From Pelagibius sp. Alg239-R121 (lineage in GTDB: Bacteria; Pseudomonadota; Alphaproteobacteria; Kiloniellales; Kiloniellaceae): 64,000 nt of DNA. The position numbers and the translations under genes are program-made. Positions 15,837 through 24,088 of this stretch are shown piece after piece. The notes under the pieces are model-generated. The model was not told the origin of the DNA. It searched no databases and saw only the letters and a list, made by a program, of their open reading frames with translations. Location of the stretch: NCBI RefSeq assembly GCF_947331435.1, contig NZ_CAMZOF010000005.1:512657-576656 (forward strand), written 5' to 3'. Each line of letters starts with the position of its first letter. The first letter of the stretch is position 1.

Positions 15837-17078
15837 TTACGAATTTGCGTAGGCGGGATGGTTGCGTGGGATTTGGCGCATGCACCAGATCAAGCCGATC
15901 AGAGAGAGGAGGGTCGCCATGGCGAACAGCGGCCCGTATCCCAGGAGGTCCGCCAGTGCTCCGCTGACCATGGAAGCCATCATGTAAATCACCAATTGGG
16001 CGCATGAGAGGATCGTAAAGTCGGTGGCCGGCTGACTGCGCGAACTTGCCCCCATGTACAAGCTATAAAGCCCGACTACCTCCATGTAGCGGATAACAGT
16101 GTTAAAGAAGGCAAGGCCGATCAGAAAACTCGCTGTGACCGTTTGAGTCATGGCGGCAATTGCAAAACCTGCAAAGCACAGCGTGCGTGCGAGGCCCAGC
16201 CCGTAGAGACAGGTGAAGAGTCCGAATTTGCGGATCACCAGCGCCGCCAAAAGCGATCCCGCCAAGCCAACCGTTGCCGCTGACGCACCGCTGGTCAGGC
16301 CCACGGCGCTTAAGGACAGACCTTTGTCCACGAGAAATGGCTGCTCCATGGATTTCACGAATCCTTCACTGCAGCGATAGAGCAAGGCAAAGGACAAGAC
16401 CTGCAACGCGTCCGGGCGACGCAGGAAGGCGAATAGGGAAGGGCGAGATTTAGCGGAGGCGTTCTGGCCATCTAGCGCTTTATCGTCAGCGACATCCTCT
16501 TTCATGCAGCAGATAGGCAGAGCGGCAATGCTTGAAAGCCCGGCAATGCTGAACATCATTACCTTCCAGCCGAAGTGATCGTAGAGGATCAATGCGAAGG
16601 CACTTCCGATCAGAACGCCTGCCGCGATGCTGCCCCCCTGAATGGCATTTCCGTATGCGCGTTGTTCGGGAGCGAGGACTTCGACGGCATAGCCGTCTGT
16701 TGCGATGTCCTGCGTCGAAGCGGCGAAAGCAACTAGGCAGGCGATGGCGAAGATGATGCCGATGTCGTCGGCCGGGGAAAGCTGTGACAGGATCAGGATC
16801 AACCCGATAATTATCGCTTGCATGGGTAGAATCCAGGAGCGCCGCCGCCCCAGGCGAGAGAGTTGATAACGGTCGACGAAGGGGGCCCAGAGAAATTTCA
16901 GGATCCAGGGAATCAGAAGGACACCGATTGCACCGATCATGGTCCGCGATACGCCCACTTCCCTGAAGATGGCAGGCAGGGCGGCAATGAAGAGGTAAAT
17001 TGGAATGGCCTGTGCGACGTACAGGCCGGTCAGAACAGTAAGAATCCTCCGATGTGGAAAACTGTGGGTTACAGTCAT
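15837..17078 (-). CDS. MFS permease, RhtX/FptX/AmpG-like, probable siderophore importer
   Basis: A 413-residue twelve-helix permease. Its opening (LTGLYVAQAIPIYLFIAALPAIF, then RTMIGAIGVLLIPWILKFLWAPFVDRY, GRRRSWILPMQ) is the pattern of AmpG-like and RhtX/FptX single-subunit transporters. RhtX and FptX carry ferric siderophores across the inner membrane. The gene overlaps the small upstream protein by four bases (ATGA) and is last in the iuc operon, behind the TonB receptor, which supports inner-membrane ferri-siderophore uptake. Family placement is good; substrate is inferred from context. Confidence 0.82.
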   Translation of the reverse strand: MTVTHSFPHRRILTVLTGLYVAQAIPIYLFIAALPAIFREVGVSRTMIGAIGVLLIPWILKFLWAPFVDRYQLSRLGRRRSWILPMQAIIIGLILILSQLSPADDIGIIFAIACLVAFAASTQDIATDGYAVEVLAPEQRAYGNAIQGGSIAAGVLIGSAFALILYDHFGWKVMMFSIAGLSSIAALPICCMKEDVADDKALDGQNASAKSRPSLFAFLRRPDALQVLSFALLYRCSEGFVKSMEQPFLVDKGLSLSAVGLTSGASAATVGLAGSLLAALVIRKFGLFTCLYGLGLARTLCFAGFAIAAMTQTVTASFLIGLAFFNTVIRYMEVVGLYSLYMGASSRSQPATDFTILSCAQLVIYMMASMVSGALADLLGYGPLFAMATLLSLIGLIWCMRQIPRNHPAYANS

Positions 17079-17482
17079 GAAATCTCTGCTTGTTTTGAGC
17101 TTTGTTCATGTGCCTCAAGACAATTCACGAGGATCGGTATGGCCTGGTCTTCCTGTGGGATACGCTGCGTGGGGAAGGGCATGGCGCGAACGAAGTTATC
17201 GTCGTTCTGGTTCGGATCGATCTTCGGTCGAACTCTGACCAAGCCGAAGCAGAGTCGGGCCAGATGATCGCGGTTCCGCTTAAACCACAGTGCCTGGGCG
17301 CGGCGTGTCTCTGGGCTGACTTCTCCACTGTTGATATCGATGACCGATATGAGGCCGAAGGGTGCAGACCTCTCACCGAGCAGCGCGAGAGCTTGGAGGT
17401 AATACTCTTCATCTTGCTGAGTTACGGCTCCAGTAAGCCGCATCCAAAGAAACGGGTCTCCCGTAGTGTCGAAAACGAACAT
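17075..17482 (-). CDS. Conserved small cytosolic protein of the siderophore operon, unknown function
   Basis: A 135-residue protein without signal peptide or membrane segment. It alternates short beta strands and helices (MFVFDTTGDPFLWMRLTG, YYLQALALLG, FGLISVIDINSG, LARLCFGLVRVRPKID), a layout loosely like a STAS/SpoIIAA-type fold, which I cannot confirm. It sits between the receptor and the permease genes, overlapping the permease start by four bases, so translation is coupled and a role in siderophore uptake or iron release is likely. No metal-binding or catalytic motif is evident. Confidence 0.65.
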   Translation of the reverse strand: MFVFDTTGDPFLWMRLTGAVTQQDEEYYLQALALLGERSAPFGLISVIDINSGEVSPETRRAQALWFKRNRDHLARLCFGLVRVRPKIDPNQNDDNFVRAMPFPTQRIPQEDQAIPILVNCLEAHEQSSKQAEIS

Positions 17483-17513
17483 GCCTGTTAAACCCTCGAG
17501 GATTTGAGATCGA

Positions 17514-19688
17514 TCAAAATGTACGGCTGTAACGCATGGAAACGACCCGGCCGAACCCGTTTACGGGACGATTGCGCGAAGCGCTTGCCGTCGGGTTTTC
17601 GTATTCAACGTCTAGGATGTTTTCGACACCCAGGCTGAGCGTGCCGTCCAGAAGCGGATAGTCGGCGGCCAGGTTGAAGGTCAAGGCATTGTCGATCTTG
17701 ACTTGCTGGACACCGTCGTTCCGGTCGCGCGAACCGGTGTAGACGCCTTCCAGGCGAAGGTTCAAATCAAAGTCGGTTTCGTAATTGACGTAGCCAGTGA
17801 GGCGCAACGGAGGACCGATGCGGTTGTTAGGTAGATAGGAATCCAGATCGCCATCGTCGTCGGTATCTCGCTTGCCTTCGCTCCAGGAGAAGACGCCGCC
17901 GAACACCAACTGCTCGGTGATGTCCGCTTCAGCGATTGCCTCCAAGCCATAGACGCGCTCCTTCTGCTGACTGACCTGGTTGGTCGAGACGTCGAAGGTT
18001 GTCCCGAGATCGGACTCGCTGATATAGGCGCTGAGGCTGCCGCGCACCCGCTCCCATTCACCGCGCATGCCGACTTCGTAGTTGTCCACTAACTGTGCTT
18101 CAGGTGCGATGTCGGAGAAATCAACAGGGCCGACTGCTCCTAGACCGGCACGTCGCGTAAAACCACCCACGTCGGGTAGGGAATAGCCTTGAGAAAAGGC
18201 ACCGAAGACCTCGACTTCGTCGCTCAGGTAGACAACGGCGCCGATATTGAACACGGTCTCGCTGTAGGTAGCTGTGCCGCCGGTAACATCAACAGCCGGC
18301 AGCGGCACCGCGACCCCTGGGGCGACCAGGAAGGAATAACTCGGCCGGGTAAAATCTTCGAGTTCAAGCTTGAATCGCTCATAACGAATGCCGCCGCGCA
18401 GTTGCAGCCAGTCCATAGGCGCAATCTCCGCCTGCACGAAACCGGCATAACTATCCTGTTCCATGGGCGCGATGGCCTCTACGCCGTCCTGAAAGTGCTG
18501 GCTGGTCTCATCATGAGTAAAGTCGAAACCCCAGGTCAGGCTTAAGCTGTCGTAGATGCTGTCCAGTTTTGTATCGACCGTGGTGCGTAGACCGAGCTGG
18601 TCGGCGGTCAAGGTTGTCTGGCCCTCATCCGGGTTGATATAGACCGCCGGATTGGCAACCGAGATCCGCGCATCGGCAAAGCGTTTTTCGATGTCGTTAC
18701 GGAAGGCCTGGATTGAGAGGTTGCCCAGGGCGAACTCCGTGTCGTCGAATTTCAGTGCCTGATAGTTGGAGTCTTCGTAGATACTCTTGGCATTGTAGGG
18801 ATCGGCGAAGTCGACACTGACCGGGTCAGTCGAATAGTCGCTGTAGAATTCGGGGCGTTGATCGAAGCGCGTTAACTCGGCGGTCAATTCAATGCGTTTT
18901 GAGTCGAAATCCCGGCCGACCTTCACCAGTCCGTTGTAGGAATCTCCATTTGCAAAGGCACCCTGGCCGATTAGTGGATCGTCGGGCAGACGGTCGCCGT
19001 CGCCGTCAAAAGTATCTCTGGTCATTTCGCCCGAGACGACCGCGAGGTAATCGAACAGGCTGTTATCGCCGGACAGCCGGATTGAGGCTTCCGGGGCCAG
19101 AGAGTCCTTGACGTCTGCGGTAAAGGCGCGCAGGCCGGTACTGAACCCGAGCGAGGGTTTCCCGTCGGTGGATTTCTTGGTGATGAAGTTGATCACGCCG
19201 CCGGTGGCGCCGTTGCCGTAAATACTGCTGGCGCCGTTGACCACTTCAATCCGTTCAACTTGATTGAGGTCGATCAGGGAGATAATCCGCGATACGTTGC
19301 GCAAAGGCGTATTGCGGGAAACGCCGTCGACAAGCACCTGCACACCGCGCCCCCGGAAGCTCTCGGCCGAGCCGGAAACGGTCTGATTGCTGGAAGAATA
19401 GCCGGGTACGAATTTCGACAGGATGTCCGCCGGGTCACTGGAGATCGAAAGCTGTTGCTCGATCTGTTCCCGGTCGATAACCACGACCGAGCCGGGGATG
19501 GCCGAGACGGGGCGGGGTGCACGAGTGGCCGTGTTGACAATCGGCTCCAATTCGACGGGTGCCGTGGTTTTCGAGGCCGTTGTCTTGTTTTTGCCTAGCT
19601 CCTCTTGCGCCCGACTGCTTTCTGCTACTGATACAAGGCTCGCGGCCAAAACGATCATCGATGCCTGATAGGTTAGGCGTCTACCCAT
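17514..19688 (-). CDS. TonB-dependent ferric-siderophore receptor (IutA/RhtA-like)
   Basis: A 724-residue outer-membrane receptor. Signal peptide MGRRLTYQASMIVLAASLVSVAESSRAQ, then a TonB-box-like PIVNTATR, a plug domain (GSVVVIDREQIEQQL, SESFRGRGVQVLVDGV-type region, RIEVVNGASSIYGNGATGGVINFITK) and a 22-strand barrel ending in a terminal Phe (MRYSRTF). Plug and barrel lengths match IutA and RhtA (about 720-750). It follows iucD in the same order as iucABCD-iutA of aerobactin operons. A Fur-box-like palindrome lies about 110 bases upstream (19798-19818), so it probably has its own iron-repressed promoter in addition to readthrough. ATG has GGGGG upstream. Confidence 0.92.
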   Translation of the reverse strand: MGRRLTYQASMIVLAASLVSVAESSRAQEELGKNKTTASKTTAPVELEPIVNTATRAPRPVSAIPGSVVVIDREQIEQQLSISSDPADILSKFVPGYSSSNQTVSGSAESFRGRGVQVLVDGVSRNTPLRNVSRIISLIDLNQVERIEVVNGASSIYGNGATGGVINFITKKSTDGKPSLGFSTGLRAFTADVKDSLAPEASIRLSGDNSLFDYLAVVSGEMTRDTFDGDGDRLPDDPLIGQGAFANGDSYNGLVKVGRDFDSKRIELTAELTRFDQRPEFYSDYSTDPVSVDFADPYNAKSIYEDSNYQALKFDDTEFALGNLSIQAFRNDIEKRFADARISVANPAVYINPDEGQTTLTADQLGLRTTVDTKLDSIYDSLSLTWGFDFTHDETSQHFQDGVEAIAPMEQDSYAGFVQAEIAPMDWLQLRGGIRYERFKLELEDFTRPSYSFLVAPGVAVPLPAVDVTGGTATYSETVFNIGAVVYLSDEVEVFGAFSQGYSLPDVGGFTRRAGLGAVGPVDFSDIAPEAQLVDNYEVGMRGEWERVRGSLSAYISESDLGTTFDVSTNQVSQQKERVYGLEAIAEADITEQLVFGGVFSWSEGKRDTDDDGDLDSYLPNNRIGPPLRLTGYVNYETDFDLNLRLEGVYTGSRDRNDGVQQVKIDNALTFNLAADYPLLDGTLSLGVENILDVEYENPTASASRNRPVNGFGRVVSMRYSRTF

Positions 19689-19797
19689 GTTATCCCCCGG
19701 AATTTTGCGATTTGTGCCAGTGCGTTGGCCGTGAGTCCGCGCTGTGATTGCTCATCAGCGCAGCCGTCATCGAATGCTCAATCGCTTATTCCAGATA

Positions 19798-19818
19798 TGC
19801 GAATAAGAATCAATCGCA
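19798..19818 (-). promoter_or_regulatory. Fur-box-like palindrome upstream of the TonB receptor
   Basis: TGCGAAT-N7-AATCGCA on the plus strand; read on the minus strand it is TGCGATT-GATTCTT-ATTCGCA. It matches the site at 26001-26021 at 18 of 21 positions, including the shared core TGATTCTTATT. The two sites precede the two transcription units of the siderophore island, as expected for iron regulation by Fur or a Fur-like protein. Confidence 0.65.
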
Positions 19819-19881
19819 ATTTGTCAAAAGAGGAAAAAATATCAACGTTGGTCTCTCACAGGTAAACGTGCGAGACCAATG

Positions 19882-21189
19882 TCATGCCGCGACCGTGTCG
19901 GATTCTTGTGCCTGACGCGCGCTCTGCCAGTTTACGACGGGAGGACATTGCTCGATGTCATAGACCCGCCGTCCAATCAAATCGTTGACTATGGCCGCGC
20001 TACGCCAAGCCATGAGACTAAGCTGAGGATCAGCGATACCGTGGCTGTGACGCGCACAGTTCTGCATATAGATCCGACGGTCCGATGGCCCGTCCCAGAG
20101 CACTCCGAAGTTACGATTCAATTGAGGCCTGCCCTGGTTGTCGCTTTCTATGCGGGTTGCAAGCGGTTCGAGAAATTCGGGAACGAGAGTGCGGTAGCCG
20201 GTGCAGAGAACAACGATGTCGGCGGAGAGAGATTCGTCTTCGCCGACCATGTGATTACGCGTAGAAAGAGACATGCCGTCTGCCTGTTTCTGGAGTGCGA
20301 AGACCTCGCGTCCGGGCATCAGTGAAAGATTGCTCTTTCCGTTGGAGAGATGCCGCAGCTGGTAGAGCAGGTGATAGATCTCGCGCAGGGTGGACGGAGA
20401 GATGCCGTCGCTCTTGAGCTTTTGCTCGTCCACGACACATGGCTTTCGCCCCTCGGGTAAATCGAAGAATCGTTGCAGGTAATCCGGCGTGAAAATCTCG
20501 TTGGCGAAGTGTGTCTCGTCGAGCGGGTCGAAGTTCGGTCGCCGGCTGATCCAGTTCACCGAAGCTGCCGTTCCGAAGAGGCCTTGCGCCAGGGCGAGGA
20601 AGACCTCGGCGCCGGTCTGACCACCACCGACGACGGCGACCCGCTTGCCGGTGATATCCCGCGATTGCTGGAGGATCTCGCTGGCATGAAAACAGCGTTC
20701 ACCGAGATGCGTGTTGGCCCAGTCGGGAAGGTTTGCAGTGTTGCCCGTGGCGATACAGAGGTTGGCCGTGGTTGCAGTACCCTGATCGCTGCGCACGACG
20801 AATCTTGTCCCGTCAAAATCGATTTCACGTACTGGACAGGAGAAATGAAGCCCATCGAGTCTTTTTGCCACCCACGCAAGATAGTCAGCGAACTCGCTGC
20901 GGCCGATGTTGTCGAATGCGGCGTTGACGAAGTCGTAGAAGCGCTTCTTCGCCACGAGATAGGAAAGAAAGGAGTGAGGACTGGTCGGATCGACGGCTGT
21001 GACCAGGTCCTTCAGGAACGAGGTTTGCAGGCGCGCTCCGGGCAGCATGAGACCGGGATGCCAGTTGAAGTGCGACCGGCGATCCAAGAAGCGAGTCCTG
21101 AAATTCGTGACCGGCACCAGCAGTGCCGCCAGGCTGAGGTTTGAGGGGCCGATGCCGACACCGATCAGATCATGGGATGGCTGTGTCAT
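19882..21189 (-). CDS. iucD: L-lysine N6-monooxygenase / ornithine N5-oxygenase family, siderophore biosynthesis
   Basis: A 435-residue flavin-dependent N-hydroxylase. It shows the FAD motif GVGIGPSNLSLAAL, the HPGLMLPGARLQTSFLKDLVT substrate loop, the NADPH motif VVGGGQTGAEVFLAL and the C-terminal LCTGYRT. It hydroxylates the side-chain amine of lysine (or a related diamine) as the first step towards the hydroxamate. Order iucA-B-C-D and the IutA-like receptor next door favour lysine, as in aerobactin; no 2,4-diaminobutyrate aminotransferase or decarboxylase gene is present in the window to supply 1,3-diaminopropane for a rhizobactin-type product. Upstream AGAGGA serves the ATG. Length matches IucD and RhbE (425-455). 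Confidence 0.9.
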   Translation of the reverse strand: MTQPSHDLIGVGIGPSNLSLAALLVPVTNFRTRFLDRRSHFNWHPGLMLPGARLQTSFLKDLVTAVDPTSPHSFLSYLVAKKRFYDFVNAAFDNIGRSEFADYLAWVAKRLDGLHFSCPVREIDFDGTRFVVRSDQGTATTANLCIATGNTANLPDWANTHLGERCFHASEILQQSRDITGKRVAVVGGGQTGAEVFLALAQGLFGTAASVNWISRRPNFDPLDETHFANEIFTPDYLQRFFDLPEGRKPCVVDEQKLKSDGISPSTLREIYHLLYQLRHLSNGKSNLSLMPGREVFALQKQADGMSLSTRNHMVGEDESLSADIVVLCTGYRTLVPEFLEPLATRIESDNQGRPQLNRNFGVLWDGPSDRRIYMQNCARHSHGIADPQLSLMAWRSAAIVNDLIGRRVYDIEQCPPVVNWQSARQAQESDTVAA

Positions 21190-21210
21190 GGAAGAAAATG
21201 TTCCTCTTAT

Positions 21211-23040
21211 TCAGACCTTGTGGGCCAAGGTTTCATCGAAATGGTACAGGGGATTGTCGAGATCGTTTCCGACCGCTGGTGTCGGCCGCTGACTCGAGTC
21301 GGCGTAGCCGATCTCGAAGCGGGCCTTGTTGAGACACACGCGCGGGATCTTCGGCGTAAAGAGATCCAGAAGATCGAAACGCAGTTTCAAATCTGGATGG
21401 TCGCGCTGATACGCGCGCAGCCGGCCGGCCAGTAGTCTGTAGAACTCTGACTCCTTTAATAGACCGCAAGCCTCGGTGGCATCCGACACGAAACGTAGGA
21501 CCGTCACGAAGTGCCCCGTCTGGATATTGTGGATGATGACTTCGGGCCGTTTTCTGGGCAGGACGCGACGGATGTCTTCGGGCAGGCTCTCCAATTCCTC
21601 GAAGGGCCGGTCGACGAGATCCAGATCGCCTTGAAAGTCCTTGACGATCAGCGCCGCCGGAACCCAATCGCGTAGGACCACTGAAATGTTCTGGCCATGA
21701 GCGATAAAGGATACCCCGTGCCGACAGAGGAAGTGATAGAGCGGGACGGTAACCTCGTCGAAGAGTTTGGTTAGCCATGCCTCAGGGCCCAGGCCTGACC
21801 GCTCGATGTATTCTGCAATCATCGGGCGGCCATCGGAGTCAGAGTGATGTAGGGCAGACAGCATGATTGCACGCTCGTTTTCTCCGAGCTTGGCATCGAC
21901 TCGTTCCCGCCAAATCACTCCGAGCCCTTCGTGATAGCGATAAGGCAGGTCTTCGATTCGCTTAAACGTCGCATTTTCGACATGTGACCCTGCAACTTCT
22001 CGCAACACCAATGCGCGGTGAACCTGCGAAAGGAAAGGGTCGCCGGCCACCAGATTCTCAAGCCAGTCTGATAGGCGGGGGCCGACGGGAATGTAGCGTC
22101 CGGGAATGCCGCGATAGCAAGAGGTGTTGAGGATCGTCAGTGATAGCTTGATGTCGTATCGCGTTGCACGACTGCAATTGGTCAGTGTGCGCAATGAAGG
22201 CTGGGCGAGAAAACGATCACCAACTGCGTCGAGATAAAGGATGCGGTTCCTGGCGAGATCCTCCGCAAACCAATGCGAGATAACGTTGTCCCATTGCCAA
22301 GGGTGGACAGGGACGAGCGCATGCGTTTCGGTCGAGGCGCCTTTCTCCGTCAGAAGGCCGTGTAATCGCTCAGCATCCGCATTATCCATCGCGTCTATGA
22401 ATAGCTCGCTCTCCGTAAACCCATCTGCGTGTGCCGCTTTTGTGATTTCTTGGGAGACTGCCAGCCAGACCAGTTGAAAGGCGGCGCCGAACTCTGGCGC
22501 GTAGGCGCGAAAGTCGTCCTGTCCCCAGCCGATGCGACCCTTGCTGGTGACGGCTTTGGGGTGTCCTTCGAGGCGGGCCTGTAGGTCGATCTCTGTCATT
22601 TCTGCCATTGCGCCGGTGGTCACGCCTGCGTTCAGAATCGCAAGCTGATGATCAGCGATCGAAGTGTTTTGCAGTTCACGCAGGTACCAGGCCAAGTCCG
22701 CGGGTGTCATTGCGATCTCTTCCCGGGCGTCGGCAACGAAGCGGAAGATATTGATCTCTCCAGCACTGTCATCGTCCGCGACCCGTTCGATGCTCGCGGG
22801 ATCGACTGAAATGTTGCCCCAGATTCTCTCAACGCCCCGAAAGCGGTATCGGATGCCCGAGCTCAAGGTAAGAAGCCAGGCGTTCTTGTCCGGAAGCAGT
22901 GCCGGGATAAAAACCTCTTCATAGGCCAGTTCACTGAGGGCCTTGGCGACGAGCTTGCGTTGTATCAGCAACCAGATTTGCCGATCGATACCGGAGTCCG
23001 CCTCCGCATCTTGCGGCATGTTGACTGCCAGCGCGGTCAT
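21211..23040 (-). CDS. iucC: IucC-type NIS siderophore synthetase
   Basis: A 609-residue NRPS-independent siderophore synthetase. The conserved ATP/citrate region reads LEGHPKAVTSKGRIGW, followed by VPVHPWQWDNVI, FLAQPSLRTLTN and, towards the C-terminus, a FhuF-like reductase-type region with RHGVSFIAHGQNISVVL and KDFQGDLDL. It activates a citrate carboxylate as the adenylate and condenses it with the hydroxamate, probably the second addition (IucC role). Start ATG overlaps the stop of the acetyltransferase gene by four bases, so translation is coupled. Which of the two synthetases acts first is inferred from gene order only. Confidence 0.9.
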   Translation of the reverse strand: MTALAVNMPQDAEADSGIDRQIWLLIQRKLVAKALSELAYEEVFIPALLPDKNAWLLTLSSGIRYRFRGVERIWGNISVDPASIERVADDDSAGEINIFRFVADAREEIAMTPADLAWYLRELQNTSIADHQLAILNAGVTTGAMAEMTEIDLQARLEGHPKAVTSKGRIGWGQDDFRAYAPEFGAAFQLVWLAVSQEITKAAHADGFTESELFIDAMDNADAERLHGLLTEKGASTETHALVPVHPWQWDNVISHWFAEDLARNRILYLDAVGDRFLAQPSLRTLTNCSRATRYDIKLSLTILNTSCYRGIPGRYIPVGPRLSDWLENLVAGDPFLSQVHRALVLREVAGSHVENATFKRIEDLPYRYHEGLGVIWRERVDAKLGENERAIMLSALHHSDSDGRPMIAEYIERSGLGPEAWLTKLFDEVTVPLYHFLCRHGVSFIAHGQNISVVLRDWVPAALIVKDFQGDLDLVDRPFEELESLPEDIRRVLPRKRPEVIIHNIQTGHFVTVLRFVSDATEACGLLKESEFYRLLAGRLRAYQRDHPDLKLRFDLLDLFTPKIPRVCLNKARFEIGYADSSQRPTPAVGNDLDNPLYHFDETLAHKV

Positions 23041-24083
23041 AGTTGTACCGTTTCAAAGAAGGTTTCCCGATCGCAGTGCATCAGCGCAGAGCGCTTGTGG
23101 GGGAAATCGAATTCCTTGACCTTGTAATAGGCAACGGCGTCGGCGTACCGCAGCAGCTTCGTATGCGAAGCCTTGGGTTCGCCGACCACTTTTCGGGTTC
23201 GGATGTCATCTATAAAGAGGTAATGAGTTACCGCGCGCAGCCAGGCCAAAGTCTTGGCGTGACCCAGATGCCGGCGGTTGCCGACAAGGCCGTGCCAGCC
23301 TCGGTCGAAATCGTCGGCGTCGTAGTAAGAACCGAGCCGGTCTTCCTTGGCCCAGTAGATCTCAAAGTAACCGAAGGGATCGCCATCGAAGCAGCCGATC
23401 AGTCCGAAGGCATGAGGGTCGTGTTTCAGGTTGTCGAGATACTCCGCCAATGCAGATTCCGACTGCGCAAGTTCCCAGAAGAACGCGACACGTCCGTCGT
23501 TCATCCAATTGTGAAATGTGCCGAGATCTCTCTCTCGGTCGATAGCTCGGAACGATACCGTCATGCCGAGCGTGGGATCGAAACGCTCGTAGACCAAGCC
23601 CGCGGGCTCCGGAGGACGAAGGGGGTGCTTGATCTTGCCGATCTCGGTGGTGCTGGTCAGCGGATAGCTGCTGGAACAGCGGCTGCGCAGCCAGGGGGCA
23701 GCGCTCTGGAAAAAGGTCTTTCGTTCGCAGTTGAGTGCGCCATCTTTTGCCGACATTGAGTCCGGCGACAACAATGCCAGCTCGTGATCGCCGTGAAGCG
23801 TCAGGCCGATGAGGTCCCGGTCAAGTGAAATACAATTGGTGTCCCGTAAGGCGGCGAAGGCGCGCTCGATCAGACGCAGCAATAGCGGCGGTTGCGTCAC
23901 CCAGGTGTTGGAGGCGGGAGTGTCGGGTAATGACAGCGCAACAGAATTGGGCTTGGCCGTGTTGCGCCGGACGTCGACGCGTTGCGTGCCGTCGGAATCG
24001 AGCGAGAGACTCTGCTCGGAATGTACGTCGAGGGAAGCCTCTTGGTGAGAGAGGTCTTGAAGTCTGGTTTGCAGCATCTGCAT
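23037..24083 (-). CDS. iucB: N6-hydroxylysine acetyltransferase (IucB/RhbD, GNAT)
   Basis: A 348-residue protein whose C-terminal 190 residues form the IucB/RhbD acetyltransferase domain: RAIDRERDLGTFHNWMNDGRV, FWELAQSESALAEYL, IGCFDGDPFGYFEIYW, then RGWHGLVGNRRHLGHAKTLA (acetyl-CoA loop) and KVVGEPKASHTKLLRY. It acetylates the N-hydroxylated amine to the hydroxamate. The N-terminal 150 residues are a more variable extension, as in other members. The gene starts five bases after the iucA stop and overlaps iucC by four bases. Confidence 0.9.
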   Translation of the reverse strand: MQMLQTRLQDLSHQEASLDVHSEQSLSLDSDGTQRVDVRRNTAKPNSVALSLPDTPASNTWVTQPPLLLRLIERAFAALRDTNCISLDRDLIGLTLHGDHELALLSPDSMSAKDGALNCERKTFFQSAAPWLRSRCSSSYPLTSTTEIGKIKHPLRPPEPAGLVYERFDPTLGMTVSFRAIDRERDLGTFHNWMNDGRVAFFWELAQSESALAEYLDNLKHDPHAFGLIGCFDGDPFGYFEIYWAKEDRLGSYYDADDFDRGWHGLVGNRRHLGHAKTLAWLRAVTHYLFIDDIRTRKVVGEPKASHTKLLRYADAVAYYKVKEFDFPHKRSALMHCDRETFFETVQL

Positions 24084-24088
24084 TTTGC